From contig NZ_JAFMPK010000005.1 of assembly GCF_017349295.1 (NCBI RefSeq), positions 17,318 through 81,317 on the forward strand: a stretch of 64,000 bases of DNA, given 5' to 3'. The notes below the pieces were generated by a model. That model searched no databases and had not been told where the DNA came from. It saw nothing but the letters and a program-made list of their open reading frames with translations. The DNA is from Myceligenerans salitolerans (GTDB taxonomy: Bacteria > Actinomycetota > Actinomycetes > Actinomycetales > Cellulomonadaceae). Positions within the stretch are counted from its first letter, which is position 1. Every line of letters begins with the position of its first letter. Shown here in pieces: positions 26,940 to 35,496 of this stretch. Both the position numbers and the translations under genes were made by a program.

Positions 26940-28472
26940 ATGACCCACGTCCCGACCGAACCCGACGCCCCGGCCACCGGGCCGGACGACCCGCGAGGCG
27001 CCCAGGCGATCGCGAACGACGTCGTCGCGCGGGTGCTCGCTCGGGCGGGGACCGCGCGCTCCGAGGGCGAGACCGTCCACGCCGACCACGACGGGGACCA
27101 GCTGGACCTCGAGGAACGCAGTGCGCTGCGCCGCGTTGCCGGGCTTTCCACCGAACTCGAGGACATCACCGAGGTCGAGTACCGGCAGCTACGGCTGGAG
27201 AAGGTGGTCCTCGTCGGCCTCTACTCCGGCGGCGAGGCCGCGGCCCGCGAGGCGGAGGTCTCGCTGCGTGAGCTCGCCGCCCTCGCCGAGACAGCGGGGT
27301 CCGACGTCCTCGACGGGCTGCTTCAGCGCCGGCAGAAGCCGGACCCGGGAACCTACCTGGGATCCGGCAAGGCGGCAGAACTCGCCGACGTCGTCCGCGA
27401 CGCCGGTGCCGACACCGTCGTGATCGACGGCGAGCTCGCGCCCTCCCAGCGTCGTGCGCTGGAGGACGTCGTCAAGGTCAAGGTCGTCGACCGCACCGCC
27501 CTCATCCTCGACATCTTCGCCCAGCACGCCAAGTCCAAGGAGGGCAAGGCCCAGGTCGAGCTCGCCCAGCTCGAATACCTCCTGCCACGCCTGCGCGGCT
27601 GGGGAGAGTCGATGTCCCGGCAGGCCGGTGGCCAGGTCGGCGGCGCCGGAGCCGGGATGGGCTCCCGCGGACCGGGCGAGACCAAGATCGAGCTCGACCG
27701 CCGCCGCATCCGCAACCGCATGGCGAAGCTGCGGCGCGAGATCGCCGCGATGAAGCCGGCCCGCGAGACGAAGCGACTCAGCCGCAGGCGCAACGCCATC
27801 CCCGCGGTCACCATCGCCGGCTACACCAACGCCGGGAAGTCGTCCCTGCTCAATGCCCTCACCGGCACCGGTGTCCTGGTGGAGAACGCCCTGTTCGCCA
27901 CCCTCGACCCGACCGTGCGGCGCTCGCGGACCGAGGACGGCCGGGTGTACACGCTGGCCGACACCGTCGGGTTCGTGCGGCACCTGCCGCATCAGCTCGT
28001 CGAGGCGTTCCGTTCCACCCTGGAGGAGGTGGGTGACGCGGACCTGCTGCTGCACGTCGTGGACGCCTCCCACCCCGACCCGGAAGGGCAGATCGCGGCC
28101 GTGCGCGAGGTCCTCTCGGAGATCCCCGGCATCGACACCGTGCGCGAGATCGTCGTGCTGAACAAGGCCGACGTGGCCGATCCCGAGGTGATCGGCCGGA
28201 TCCAGCGCCGCGAGCGGAACACAGCGGTCGTCAGCGCCCACTCCGGTGAGGGCATCGCCGAGCTACGGCACCGGATCGCCGCCGAGCTCCCGCGCCCCGG
28301 CGTGGAGGTCGACGTCGTGATTCCCTACTCGCGCGGGGACCTCGTCCACCGCGTGCACGAGCACGGCGACATCGATCACACCGAGCACGTGGCCACCGGG
28401 ACGCTCGTCCGCGGACGCGTGGACGAGCAGCTGGCGGCCGAGCTCGACCGGGCCGCGCGCGCGGCGTCCTGA
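26940..28472 (+). CDS. hflX: Ribosome-splitting GTPase HflX
   Basis: GTPase that binds the 50S subunit and rescues stalled ribosomes. 510 residues. Actinobacterial N-terminal extension of about 80 residues, HflX domain with GTYLGSGKAAELADVV and VVIDGELAPSQRRALEDVV, the glycine-rich linker RGPGETKIELDRRRIR, and the G domain: G1 GYTNAGKS (294-301), G3 DTVGFVRHLPHQLVEAF, G4 NKAD. The ATG follows AGAAAGG. The 160-base upstream region has no clear promoter. Order dapF-hflX-dinG is conserved. Confidence 0.95.
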   Translation: MTHVPTEPDAPATGPDDPRGAQAIANDVVARVLARAGTARSEGETVHADHDGDQLDLEERSALRRVAGLSTELEDITEVEYRQLRLEKVVLVGLYSGGEAAAREAEVSLRELAALAETAGSDVLDGLLQRRQKPDPGTYLGSGKAAELADVVRDAGADTVVIDGELAPSQRRALEDVVKVKVVDRTALILDIFAQHAKSKEGKAQVELAQLEYLLPRLRGWGESMSRQAGGQVGGAGAGMGSRGPGETKIELDRRRIRNRMAKLRREIAAMKPARETKRLSRRRNAIPAVTIAGYTNAGKSSLLNALTGTGVLVENALFATLDPTVRRSRTEDGRVYTLADTVGFVRHLPHQLVEAFRSTLEEVGDADLLLHVVDASHPDPEGQIAAVREVLSEIPGIDTVREIVVLNKADVADPEVIGRIQRRERNTAVVSAHSGEGIAELRHRIAAELPRPGVEVDVVIPYSRGDLVHRVHEHGDIDHTEHVATGTLVRGRVDEQLAAELDRAARAAS

Positions 28473-28545
28473 CCGGCGACGCGGCCGGGGCCCGCCACTC
28501 CGTGAGCGGCGAGCCCGGTCGCGCGGCCGGATGCGCCCTGTGTCG

Positions 28546-28568
28546 ATGTCAGTGGCGGGCCGTACGAT
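28546..28568 (+). promoter_or_regulatory. PafBC/RecA-NDp promoter of dinG
   Basis: ATGTCAGTG (28546-28554), eight bases, TACGAT (28563-28568). It fits TTGTCRGTG-N8-TANNNT with one change. Seven bases separate TACGAT from GTG 28576, so the transcript should start at the codon. Starts at 28531 or 28546 would lie upstream of or inside the promoter. Confidence 0.75.
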
Positions 28569-28575
28569 CGATGTC

Positions 28576-30702
28576 GTGACCACCCCCGTTGACACGCCCG
28601 CCACCAGTACCGACGCTCCCGAGGTCGACGATCTGCTCGACCTTGCCGTCGGGGCGCTCGGTGGGGGGCGGCGGGAGGGGCAGCATCGCATGGCGCGCGC
28701 CGTCACGGAGGCCATCGAGTCGGGCGAGCACCTGCTGGTGCAGGCCGGAACCGGCACGGGCAAGTCGCTCGGCTATCTCGTCCCGGCCGTGCGGCACGCC
28801 GTGTCCTCGGGAGACCGTGTCGTCGTGTCCACCGCCACGCTGGCCCTCCAGCGTCAGGTCATCACCCGGGACCTGCCGGTCGTGGCGGACGCCGTGGCTC
28901 CGCGACTGTCGCGGGCGCCGCGGATCGCGCTGCTCAAGGGCTGGCACAACTACCTGTGCAAGCACAAGGTCGGGGGCGGGTACCCGGGGGAGGACACGAC
29001 GCTGTTCGACCTGCCGGCCGCCGAGGACCACGCCGCTCCGGAGCCGTCGAGGGCGCGGGGCGGTGGGGGCGGTCGAGGACGTTCCGGCCGTGACGACGCC
29101 GCCTCGCTCGCCGACCATGTCCGCCGGCTGCACGCCTGGGCCGCGGAGACCGACAGCGGGGACCGGGACGACCTCGTGCCGGGAGTGCCCGACAAGGCAT
29201 GGCGGCAGGTGTCGGTGACGGCGCTGGAGTGCCTCGGCAGCAAGTGCCCGATGCTCGCGGAGTGCTTTCCCGACCAGGCGCGCGCAGCGGCCCGCGACGC
29301 CGATGTGGTGGTGACGAACCACGCCATGCTCGGTATCGCGGCATCCGGGAACTCGAACGTGCTGCCGGAGCACGACGTGGTGGTGGTGGACGAGGCGCAC
29401 GAACTGGTCGACCGGGTCACGGCGTCGGCCACCGTGGAACTTTCCGCGGCGTCGGTGGAGCACGCCGCCCGTCTGGCGCGCCGGCACGGCGGCGCGGACA
29501 CCACCGCGCTGGAGGACGCGGGCACCAGGCTCGGAACCGTCCTGGTCACGGCGTCGGGCGACCGCTTCCCGCGGGGTCTGGAGGGAGAGCTGCGCGACGC
29601 CGTGAGCGGGGTGCGTGACGCGGCGCGCGGCGTGCTCAGCGAACTGAAGCCGGAGAAGGAGAGGGGCGCGGGAGGCTCGGGCAACGACGCCGATCCGGGT
29701 CTCAAGCTGGCCCAGGGTGCCGTTCTGCAGCTGTTCGAGGTGGCCGAGCGGATGGCGGCGGACGACACGAGCGCGGACGTGCTCTGGCTGACGCGGCCGG
29801 ACACGGCCTGGGGCGGCTTCGGGGAGTCGGTCTCCCGTCTGCACGCGGCCCCGCTCCACGTCGCGGGGCTGATCCGCACCAACCTGCTGGGTGCGGCGAC
29901 CGGTGTCCTCACCTCCGCGACCCTGGCCCTCGGCGGGACGTTCGACCCCATCGCCGGTACCTTCGGGCTGGGCCGCGAGAGCGCGGCGGCAACCGGCGAC
30001 GGTACGGACCGCGGGGCCGACCGTGACGACGACGGCGCCGCGTGGAAGGGCATCGACGTCGGCAGCCCGTTCGACTACGGCAAGCAGGGCATCTGTTACA
30101 TCGCCCGGCACCTGCCGGCGCCCGGCCGGGAACCGACCACGGAGGCACAGCTCGACGAGATCGCCGAACTCGTCACCGCCGCGGGAGGCCGTACGCTCGG
30201 CCTGTTCTCGTCCCGCCGTGCGGCGACGGCCGCGGCCGAGGCGATGCGGGAGCGGCTCGACCTGCCGATCCTGGCGCAGGGCGACGACCAGCTTCCCACC
30301 CTGGTGCGGGAATTCGCCGACGATCCTCGCACCTGCCTGTTCGGCACGCTGTCGCTGTGGCAGGGAGTGGACGTGCCAGGTGCGTCGTGCCAGCTGGTCC
30401 TCATCGACAGGATCCCGTTTCCCCGGCCGGACGACCCGGTGAAGGCGGCACGCGCCCGCGCGATCGAACAGGCGGGCGGTAACGGGTTCATGGCCGTGTC
30501 GGCGGCGCACGCCGCGCTGCTGCTCGCTCAGGGCGCGGGCCGCCTGATCCGCGGGACGCAGGACCGCGGCGTGGTGGCGGTGCTCGATCCGCGCCTGGCG
30601 ACCGCCCGGTACGCGTCCTTCCTCGTACGCTCGATGCCCGCCTTCTGGCCGACCACCGACCGTGCGCTCGTCCGGGCCGCGTTGTCCCGGCTCGACGTGT
30701 AG
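28576..30702 (+). CDS. dinG: DinG/XPD-family iron-sulfur ATP-dependent helicase
   Basis: 5'-3' helicase resolving R-loops and unusual structures during repair. 708 residues. Walker A GTGTGKS (58-64), DEAH box at 272-275, and four iron-sulfur cysteines: Cys128 (NYLCKHK), Cys219, Cys224 and Cys230 (CLGSKCPMLAEC). C-terminal motifs FGTLSLWQGVDVPGASC and QGAGRLIRGTQDRGVV are present. The GTG at 28576 is chosen over 28531 because the damage promoter occupies 28546-28568, which predicts a leaderless mRNA beginning at this codon. hflX lies 103 bases upstream with an imperfect hairpin between. Confidence 0.92.
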   Translation: MTTPVDTPATSTDAPEVDDLLDLAVGALGGGRREGQHRMARAVTEAIESGEHLLVQAGTGTGKSLGYLVPAVRHAVSSGDRVVVSTATLALQRQVITRDLPVVADAVAPRLSRAPRIALLKGWHNYLCKHKVGGGYPGEDTTLFDLPAAEDHAAPEPSRARGGGGGRGRSGRDDAASLADHVRRLHAWAAETDSGDRDDLVPGVPDKAWRQVSVTALECLGSKCPMLAECFPDQARAAARDADVVVTNHAMLGIAASGNSNVLPEHDVVVVDEAHELVDRVTASATVELSAASVEHAARLARRHGGADTTALEDAGTRLGTVLVTASGDRFPRGLEGELRDAVSGVRDAARGVLSELKPEKERGAGGSGNDADPGLKLAQGAVLQLFEVAERMAADDTSADVLWLTRPDTAWGGFGESVSRLHAAPLHVAGLIRTNLLGAATGVLTSATLALGGTFDPIAGTFGLGRESAAATGDGTDRGADRDDDGAAWKGIDVGSPFDYGKQGICYIARHLPAPGREPTTEAQLDEIAELVTAAGGRTLGLFSSRRAATAAAEAMRERLDLPILAQGDDQLPTLVREFADDPRTCLFGTLSLWQGVDVPGASCQLVLIDRIPFPRPDDPVKAARARAIEQAGGNGFMAVSAAHAALLLAQGAGRLIRGTQDRGVVAVLDPRLATARYASFLVRSMPAFWPTTDRALVRAALSRLDV

Positions 30703-30756
30703 GTTCCGCCGCCCGCCCCGGGTTCGAGAAGGACCCCAGCCACCTCAGGAGGAATC

Positions 30757-31743
30757 GTGACAGCAGCCGACGGCACGGCCACGGCGCGCCGCTCCGCACG
30801 GACCACGAAGCTGGCGGTCGTCGGCGCCGGCGCGGTCGGGACGACGCTGGCCTACGCGGCGCTCGCCCGCGGAACCGCGCGCACCGTCGCGCTGATGGAC
30901 ACGAACAGGTCGAAGGTGGACGCCGAGGTCCTCGATCTCCAGCACGGCCAGATGTTCGTCCCCCAGGCGGAGATCGTCGGGTCCGACGACGTGGCGGTGT
31001 GCGAGGGAGCCGACGTCGTCGTCGTGACGGCCGGTGCGAAGCAACGACCCGGTCAGTCGCGGCTCGACCTGGCGGAGTCCACCGTCGGTCTCACGAGGGA
31101 GCTCATGCCCGGGCTCGTCGCCGTCGCGCCCGACGCGGTGTACGTGATGGTCACCAATCCGGTGGACGTGGTCACCTACGCCGCGCAGAAGTTCTCGGGG
31201 CTCCCGCGTGAGCGCGTGTTCGGCAGCGGGACGGTGCTGGACACCTCACGGCTGCGCGAGGCGATCGCGCGCCAGGCGGGTGTCGCGGTCGGCAACGTGC
31301 ACGCGTACATCGCGGGGGAGCACGGCGACTCCGAGATCGCGCTGTGGAGCTCGGCGTCGATCGGCGGTGTGCCGCTGCTGGACTGGACCGGCCTGGCCGG
31401 GCGGCCCCCGCTGGACGAGGAGGTCAGGACCCGTATCGCGGCCGACGTCGTGCAGTCGGCCTACCGGATCATCGAGGGCAAGGGCGCCACCAACTACGCG
31501 ATCGGGCTGGCGGGCACGAGAATCATCGAGGCCGTCCTCAAGGACGAGCACCGGGTGCTGCCGGTGTCCTCCCACCTGGACGGCTACTACGGGATCGACG
31601 ACGTGTGCCTGTCGGTACCGGCACTCGTGGGCCGGGGTGGGGCGACCGAGACGATCGACATCCCGCTGTCCGGCGGCGAGCTGCGGGACCTCCGGGCCTC
31701 GGCGGAGCGGGTCCGCGCCATCCAGCGACGATTCGGTCTGTGA
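30757..31743 (+). CDS. ldh: L-lactate dehydrogenase
   Basis: NAD-dependent reduction of pyruvate to L-lactate. 328 residues. Rossmann motif GAGAVG (23-28), AGAKQRPGQSRLDL (substrate loop with the specificity Gln and catalytic Arg), VTNPVDVVTY, and the active-site GEHGDSE with His189. KGATNYAIG is the family helix. The Gln before R in the loop favours lactate over malate. The GTG is preceded by AGGAGG at five bases, one of the best ribosome sites in the window. It is convergent with lexA and ended by a perfect hairpin. Confidence 0.95.
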   Translation: MTAADGTATARRSARTTKLAVVGAGAVGTTLAYAALARGTARTVALMDTNRSKVDAEVLDLQHGQMFVPQAEIVGSDDVAVCEGADVVVVTAGAKQRPGQSRLDLAESTVGLTRELMPGLVAVAPDAVYVMVTNPVDVVTYAAQKFSGLPRERVFGSGTVLDTSRLREAIARQAGVAVGNVHAYIAGEHGDSEIALWSSASIGGVPLLDWTGLAGRPPLDEEVRTRIAADVVQSAYRIIEGKGATNYAIGLAGTRIIEAVLKDEHRVLPVSSHLDGYYGIDDVCLSVPALVGRGGATETIDIPLSGGELRDLRASAERVRAIQRRFGL

Positions 31744-31748
31744 CCGGT

Positions 31749-31778
31749 CGCCGGGCCGGCATCACTGCCGGCCCGGCG
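31749..31778. terminator. Bidirectional terminator between ldh and lexA
   Basis: Perfect 13-base-pair stem CGCCGGGCCGGCA (31749-31761)/TGCCGGCCCGGCG (31766-31778), TCAC loop, between the convergent stops at 31743 and 31782. Confidence 0.8.
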
Positions 31779-31781
31779 GAC

Positions 31782-32546
31782 TCAGAGACTGCGGAGGACC
31801 GCGACGATGCGTCCGAGGATCTGTGCCTCGTCGCCCGGAATGGGCTCGTAGGCCGCGTTCTGCGGCATGAGCCAGACGTGCCCGTCCGTCTGCTTGAACG
31901 TCTTGACCGTGGCCTCGCCGTCGATCATGGCCGCGACGATCTCACCCTGCTCGGCGACGTTCTGCCGGCGCACCACGACCCAGTCGCCGTCGCAGATGGC
32001 GGCGTCGACCATCGAGTCGCCCGCCACCTTGAGCAGGAAGAGCTCGCCGTCCCCGACCACCTGGCGCGGCAGCGCGAAGATGTCCTCGACAGCCTGCTCG
32101 GCGAGGATCGGCCCGCCCGCGGCGATACGGCCCACCAGGGGGACGTACGACGCCTGCGGTGCGGACTCGGCCTGCTCGGCGGTCCCGCCCCAGTGGACCT
32201 CGCCCGGCTGAGGGCTCTGGCGGGCTCCGGACTCCGGGTCGACCAGCTCCATCGCGCGGGGCCGGTTCGGGTCCCGGCGCAGGAAGCCCTTGCGTTCGAG
32301 CACCTGAAGCTGGTGCTTCACGCTCGACGGGCTCGCGAGGCCGACCGAGTCCCCGATCTCGCGCATGGACGGCGGATAGCCGCGCGCCTCGAACGACTCA
32401 CGGATGCACGTCAGCACCTTGCGCTGGCGGGGCGTCAGACGTTCGGCCGCGGTGCCGAGATCGAGCGGTTCGTCGTTCCGGGCGATGGTGCCGACGCTGC
32501 CCAGGCTTCCCGGCATCATGCCCGGCGTCCTCTCACGTCCCGTCAT
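31782..32546 (-). CDS. lexA: SOS repressor LexA
   Basis: Represses DNA damage genes until RecA-stimulated self-cleavage. 254 residues. Winged helix (about 36-98, [20 protein letters not shown]) reads TCGAAC-N4-GTTCGA. Cleavage site Ala143-Gly144 within [10 protein letters not shown], catalytic Ser178 (AGDSMVD) and Lys215 (EATVKTF). The ATG at 32546 is preceded by GGAGGG at seven bases, better than a TTG at 32579. Its promoter, TTGAGA (32607-32602)/TAGAGT (32584-32579) with 17-base spacing, overlaps a LexA box, so lexA is autoregulated. Divergent from the LysM gene. Confidence 0.97.
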   Translation of the reverse strand: MTGRERTPGMMPGSLGSVGTIARNDEPLDLGTAAERLTPRQRKVLTCIRESFEARGYPPSMREIGDSVGLASPSSVKHQLQVLERKGFLRRDPNRPRAMELVDPESGARQSPQPGEVHWGGTAEQAESAPQASYVPLVGRIAAGGPILAEQAVEDIFALPRQVVGDGELFLLKVAGDSMVDAAICDGDWVVVRRQNVAEQGEIVAAMIDGEATVKTFKQTDGHVWLMPQNAAYEPIPGDEAQILGRIVAVLRSL

Positions 32547-32603
32547 GCTGTGGCCCTCCTCGTCGTTTGATGTCGCCAACTCTAGATCGGGTCCCGGCGA
32601 ATC

Positions 32604-32619
32604 TCAAACGGATGTTCGA
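32604..32619. promoter_or_regulatory. LexA box of lexA
   Basis: TCAAAC-GGAT-GTTCGA, 11 of 12 matches to the SOS consensus. It overlaps the -35 (TTGAGA, minus strand 32607-32602) of the lexA promoter. Confidence 0.85.
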
Positions 32620-32656
32620 GCGTGTCTCGACACGAAGGGTGTCGCGTGCTACACAA

Positions 32657-32672
32657 TGGTACGAGTGTTCGT
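32657..32672. promoter_or_regulatory. Weaker LexA-box-like site facing the LysM gene
   Basis: TGGTAC-GAGT-GTTCGT matches the SOS consensus at 9 of 12 positions. It lies 53 bases before the LysM ATG, near a possible TCGACA-N17-TACACA promoter. Relatives of this gene (divS, chiZ) are SOS-controlled. Confidence 0.4.
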
Positions 32673-32724
32673 CGTACGCTTGTGCGAAGCACATCTGTTC
32701 GAAAGGCGATCTCAGGAGGCGGTC

Positions 32725-33339
32725 ATGAGCACCACGACCACGGTGGAGCTCCGCGGGCTCAGGAGGAGAGCGGGCGCACGCCGCCCGTCGGGCGAACGTC
32801 ATCTGCGGGTGGTGCCACCGCTCGGGCGGGAGGGGGTCGAGGAGGCGGTCGCCCCTGCCGGACACGACCCCCTCGACGGGACGGGCACTGCCGGCGTCGG
32901 GCCGGGCGGCCCTCGGCCCGAGGCGTGTCCTGCGCGAACCCGCGTCCCCCGCGGAGAGGACGTGCCCGACGCCGTCGCGGACGGCGGTCGCCGTGGCGCC
33001 GGGTCTGCTGCCCGCGTCACCCGGACACTCGCGGCGCGCCTCGACCTCGACGGGCTGCGGCTGACCGCGCGGGGCAGGTTCGTGGTCGCGGTGGCGGCGC
33101 TGGCCCTGGTGGCCCCTGTCGCCTGGGGAGCGACGACAGCGGTCGCCGGCGCGCCCGCGGAGCCCGTCGAGGTGCGGGCGCACGCCGTCGAGCCGGGCGA
33201 GACGCTCTGGGAGCTGGCCGCGTCGGTCGCGCGGCCCGGACAGGACGTCCGCGACGTCGTGCGCCGGCTGCAGGAGCTGAACGACCTGCCGACGGGCGGT
33301 CTGACCGTGGGGCAGACCCTCTACGTCCCGGCAGGATGA
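32725..33339 (+). CDS. LysM-domain membrane protein, SOS-linked cell division inhibitor type
   Basis: 204 residues. Basic cytoplasmic N-terminus, a single membrane helix (119-141), then an external LysM domain (151-203, HAVEPGETLWELAASV to GLTVGQTLYVPAG) that binds peptidoglycan. The position divergent from lexA and upstream of nrdR matches divS of Corynebacterium and chiZ (Rv2719c) of M. tuberculosis, which halt division after damage. Start ATG 32725 follows CAGGAGGCGG. A SOS-like site is at 32657-32672. The division-inhibitor role is from synteny and topology. Confidence 0.85.
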   Translation: MSTTTTVELRGLRRRAGARRPSGERHLRVVPPLGREGVEEAVAPAGHDPLDGTGTAGVGPGGPRPEACPARTRVPRGEDVPDAVADGGRRGAGSAARVTRTLAARLDLDGLRLTARGRFVVAVAALALVAPVAWGATTAVAGAPAEPVEVRAHAVEPGETLWELAASVARPGQDVRDVVRRLQELNDLPTGGLTVGQTLYVPAG

Positions 33340-33392
33340 GCCACCTGCCCGAGTGAGGTCGGCAACGTTCTCGACATATCGCCGCAGTCGTG

Positions 33393-33422
33393 TTGCATGG
33401 GTGCGGTTTGCCCGCATACGGT
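33393..33422 (+). promoter_or_regulatory. Candidate promoter of nrdR
   Basis: TTGCAT, 18 bases, TACGGT, ending about 50 bases before the nrdR ATG. The assignment rests on spacing and the TANNNT form only. Confidence 0.35.
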
Positions 33423-33473
33423 CAAGTCCCGGCCGGGAGTACCCGGTCGCTGGCCGAGCCCGCAGGAGACCGC

Positions 33474-33977
33474 ATGCACTGCCCGTTCTGTCGTCACGGT
33501 GACTCGCGCGTAGTGGACTCCCGGACGTCGGACGATGGTTCGTCGATCCGCCGCCGGCGGGAGTGCCCGGCGTGCCACAAGCGCTTCACCACCATCGAGA
33601 CGGCGAGTCTGACCGTGGTCAAGAGGTCCGGCGCGAAGGAGCCGTTCGTGCGGGACAAGATCGCCACGGGCGTCCGCAAGGCCTGCCAGCCCCGGCCGGT
33701 CAGCGACGACGACCTCGCGCTCCTCGCGCAGCGCGTCGAGGAGACGCTGCGCAGCACCGGGAGCGCCGAGATCGAGGCGAACGAGATCGGCAAGGCCATC
33801 CTGGGACCGCTGCGGGAGCTCGACGTCGTCGCCTATCTACGCTTTGCGAGCGTCTACCAGGACTTCTCGTCGTTGGAGGACTTCGAGGCCGCCATCACCG
33901 ACCTGCGCAAGGACGCCGAGGCGGGCGCCGCGGAGGCGGACGGCGTGCCGGAGGGCTCCCGGACCGAGCCGGTGTGA
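33474..33977 (+). CDS. nrdR: Ribonucleotide reductase repressor NrdR
   Basis: Zinc-ribbon/ATP-cone repressor that senses ATP/dATP and controls nrd genes. 167 residues. Zinc ligands Cys3, Cys6, Cys31, Cys34 (MHCPFC and CPACHKRF), DNA-binding RRRREC, ATP-cone from about 49 to 139 ([20 protein letters not shown]). The ATG at 33474 follows CAGGAGA. The linkage lexA-LysM-nrdR is standard for actinobacteria. The reductase genes are not in this window. Confidence 0.96.
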   Translation: MHCPFCRHGDSRVVDSRTSDDGSSIRRRRECPACHKRFTTIETASLTVVKRSGAKEPFVRDKIATGVRKACQPRPVSDDDLALLAQRVEETLRSTGSAEIEANEIGKAILGPLRELDVVAYLRFASVYQDFSSLEDFEAAITDLRKDAEAGAAEADGVPEGSRTEPV

Positions 33978-34154
33978 CGCGCGCCCCCAGAAGGAGGCGC
34001 CGGTCCGCGAGGGATGCGGAAGGCACTCCGTGCGGCGGCCCGTGATGCGCTGGCGCGCCGAGAGCGGAAAAGGGCTGGCGTTCGGTCCCCGTCCGGGGGA
34101 CGCTGGTCGCACGGACCCGGCCAGGGATCCTGAGACGACGAGGAGGTGGTCGGT

Positions 34155-34343
34155 GTGACGTCCGAGAACAACGATCGCAGCACCGCGCCCAGCGAGGACG
34201 CCAAGGCGAAGTTCCGCGAGGCGCTCGAGCGCAAGAACAACGCGAGCCACCGCACGGCCGAGGCCGAAAGGAACACCGGAGCGGTGCACGGGCCGGAGAC
34301 CACCGGCCCCGTGCAGAAGATGTTCCGCCGCAAGAGCGGCTGA
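34155..34343 (+). CDS. DUF5302 small protein
   Basis: 62 residues, hydrophilic, function unknown. Motif AKAKFREALERKNNASH and the C-terminal FRRKSG are typical of DUF5302. Start GTG 34155 lies eight bases after AGGAGG; an earlier in-frame GTG at 34146 is too close to that ribosome site. The 177 bases from nrdR hold no gene but include a small CCCC/GGGG hairpin near 34090. It is followed by a strong terminator. Confidence 0.8.
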   Translation: MTSENNDRSTAPSEDAKAKFREALERKNNASHRTAEAERNTGAVHGPETTGPVQKMFRRKSG

Positions 34344-34356
34344 GGCCTGCCGACCG

Positions 34357-34395
34357 GGGCCGCCGCCAGGTGCCAGACCTGGCGGCGGCCCTTTT
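34357..34395 (+). terminator. Rho-independent terminator after DUF5302
   Basis: Perfect 14-base-pair stem GGGCCGCCGCCAGG (34357-34370)/CCTGGCGGCGGCCC (34378-34391), seven-base loop, then TTTT (34392-34395). It is the one hairpin in the window with a clear T-tract. Confidence 0.85.
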
Positions 34396-34444
34396 CGCGT
34401 CCTCCGGGCGCCCCAACCGAAGCGGCTCCGCGCGCGCCGGTGTC

Positions 34445-35317
34445 TCAGGTGGTCGGGCGATCGGTGGCCGGGATGTCGGTCGTCGTGGCGAGAGCGCGGG
34501 ATGCCTCGACGTCGTCGGCCAGGCTCTGGAGCCTGCCGGTGGCCAGCGAGAGGGAGTCCGAGCCGAGGAGCTGGTGCAGGGGCGCCTCGCCCGTGGTCGC
34601 GATCGTGATGATGGCAGCGGCCGCCTTGGCGGGGTCGCCGAGCTGGGTGCCGGGCATCCGCAGGTGCTGGTCGACCATCTCACGGATCGCCGGATAGGCG
34701 TCGCTCGTGGAGCCCGGCAGTCCCAGGGAGACGGGACGCAGGAAGTCGGTGCGCATGTAGCCGGGCTCGACGAGGTTGACCCTGATGCCGTGGTCGGCCA
34801 CCTCGGCGGCGAGCGACTCCGTGATCGCCTCGAGCGCGAACTTGCCGGCCGTGTACAGGCTCCACCCCGGGAAGGAGAGCAGCCCGAGGACGGAGGACAC
34901 GTTGATGACGTGGCCGCTGCGCGCCTCGCGGAAGCCCGGCAGCACGGCGCGCAGCACGTTCCACGCGCCGAAGACCTGGACGTCGAACATCGCGCGTGCG
35001 TCGGCGTCGGACACCTCCTCGACGGCACCGAGGTAGCCGTAGCCGGCGTTGTTGACGACGACGTCGAGGCCACCGAAGCGCTCCTGCGTGCTCGTCACGG
35101 CGTGAGCGACCTGGTCCTCGTCGGCGAGCTCGACGGGCAGGGCCAGCAGCCGCGACGTGTCCGACGCCCGCAGGGCGGTGGTCAGGCGTTCGGTGGACCG
35201 AGTAGTGGCCGCGACGTTGTCGCCGCGCTGGAGCAGCCGGCGTACGAGATCCAGGCCCAGGCCACGCGAGGCTCCGGTGACGAACCAGGTGGCGGGACGG
35301 TCGGTGGGGTAGGTCAT
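34445..35317 (-). CDS. Short-chain dehydrogenase/reductase
   Basis: NAD(P)-dependent oxidoreductase of unknown substrate. 290 residues. Cofactor motif TGASRGLG (14-21), NNAGYG, and the active-site Ser141, Tyr155, Lys159 (YTAGK). The basic residue following TGAS and the classical fold suggest NADP use. ATG preceded by AAGGAG. It is divergent from the XRE regulator at 35497, an arrangement common for MmyB-type regulators next to SDR genes, so that protein probably controls it. Confidence 0.9.
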   Translation of the reverse strand: MTYPTDRPATWFVTGASRGLGLDLVRRLLQRGDNVAATTRSTERLTTALRASDTSRLLALPVELADEDQVAHAVTSTQERFGGLDVVVNNAGYGYLGAVEEVSDADARAMFDVQVFGAWNVLRAVLPGFREARSGHVINVSSVLGLLSFPGWSLYTAGKFALEAITESLAAEVADHGIRVNLVEPGYMRTDFLRPVSLGLPGSTSDAYPAIREMVDQHLRMPGTQLGDPAKAAAAIITIATTGEAPLHQLLGSDSLSLATGRLQSLADDVEASRALATTTDIPATDRPTT

Positions 35318-35419
35318 GCTTCCATCTCCTTGGCAGGGGTCGAGCCGGCTGCGTGTGCCGGCAGGTCAAGCCTTCCGGCGTCCGCGCGGGCGCGGGGCCC
35401 GACAGCTGTCTCTTCTCGT

Positions 35420-35439
35420 CCCAGGACGTGGAACCTGGG
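35420..35439. promoter_or_regulatory. Dyad in the SDR/XRE intergenic region
   Basis: CCCAGG-N8-CCTGGG lies between the divergent SDR and XRE genes. It is a candidate operator by symmetry and place only. Confidence 0.35.
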
Positions 35440-35496
35440 TCCGAGAGGTCCACCCACGGCGGGTCACCCCCTTCGGTCTCGGACGAGAATGTCGGT

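Noticed and set aside
28549..30510. Minus-strand open frame opposite dinG
   Set aside because: Antisense shadow; dinG has intact motifs and iron-sulfur cysteines.
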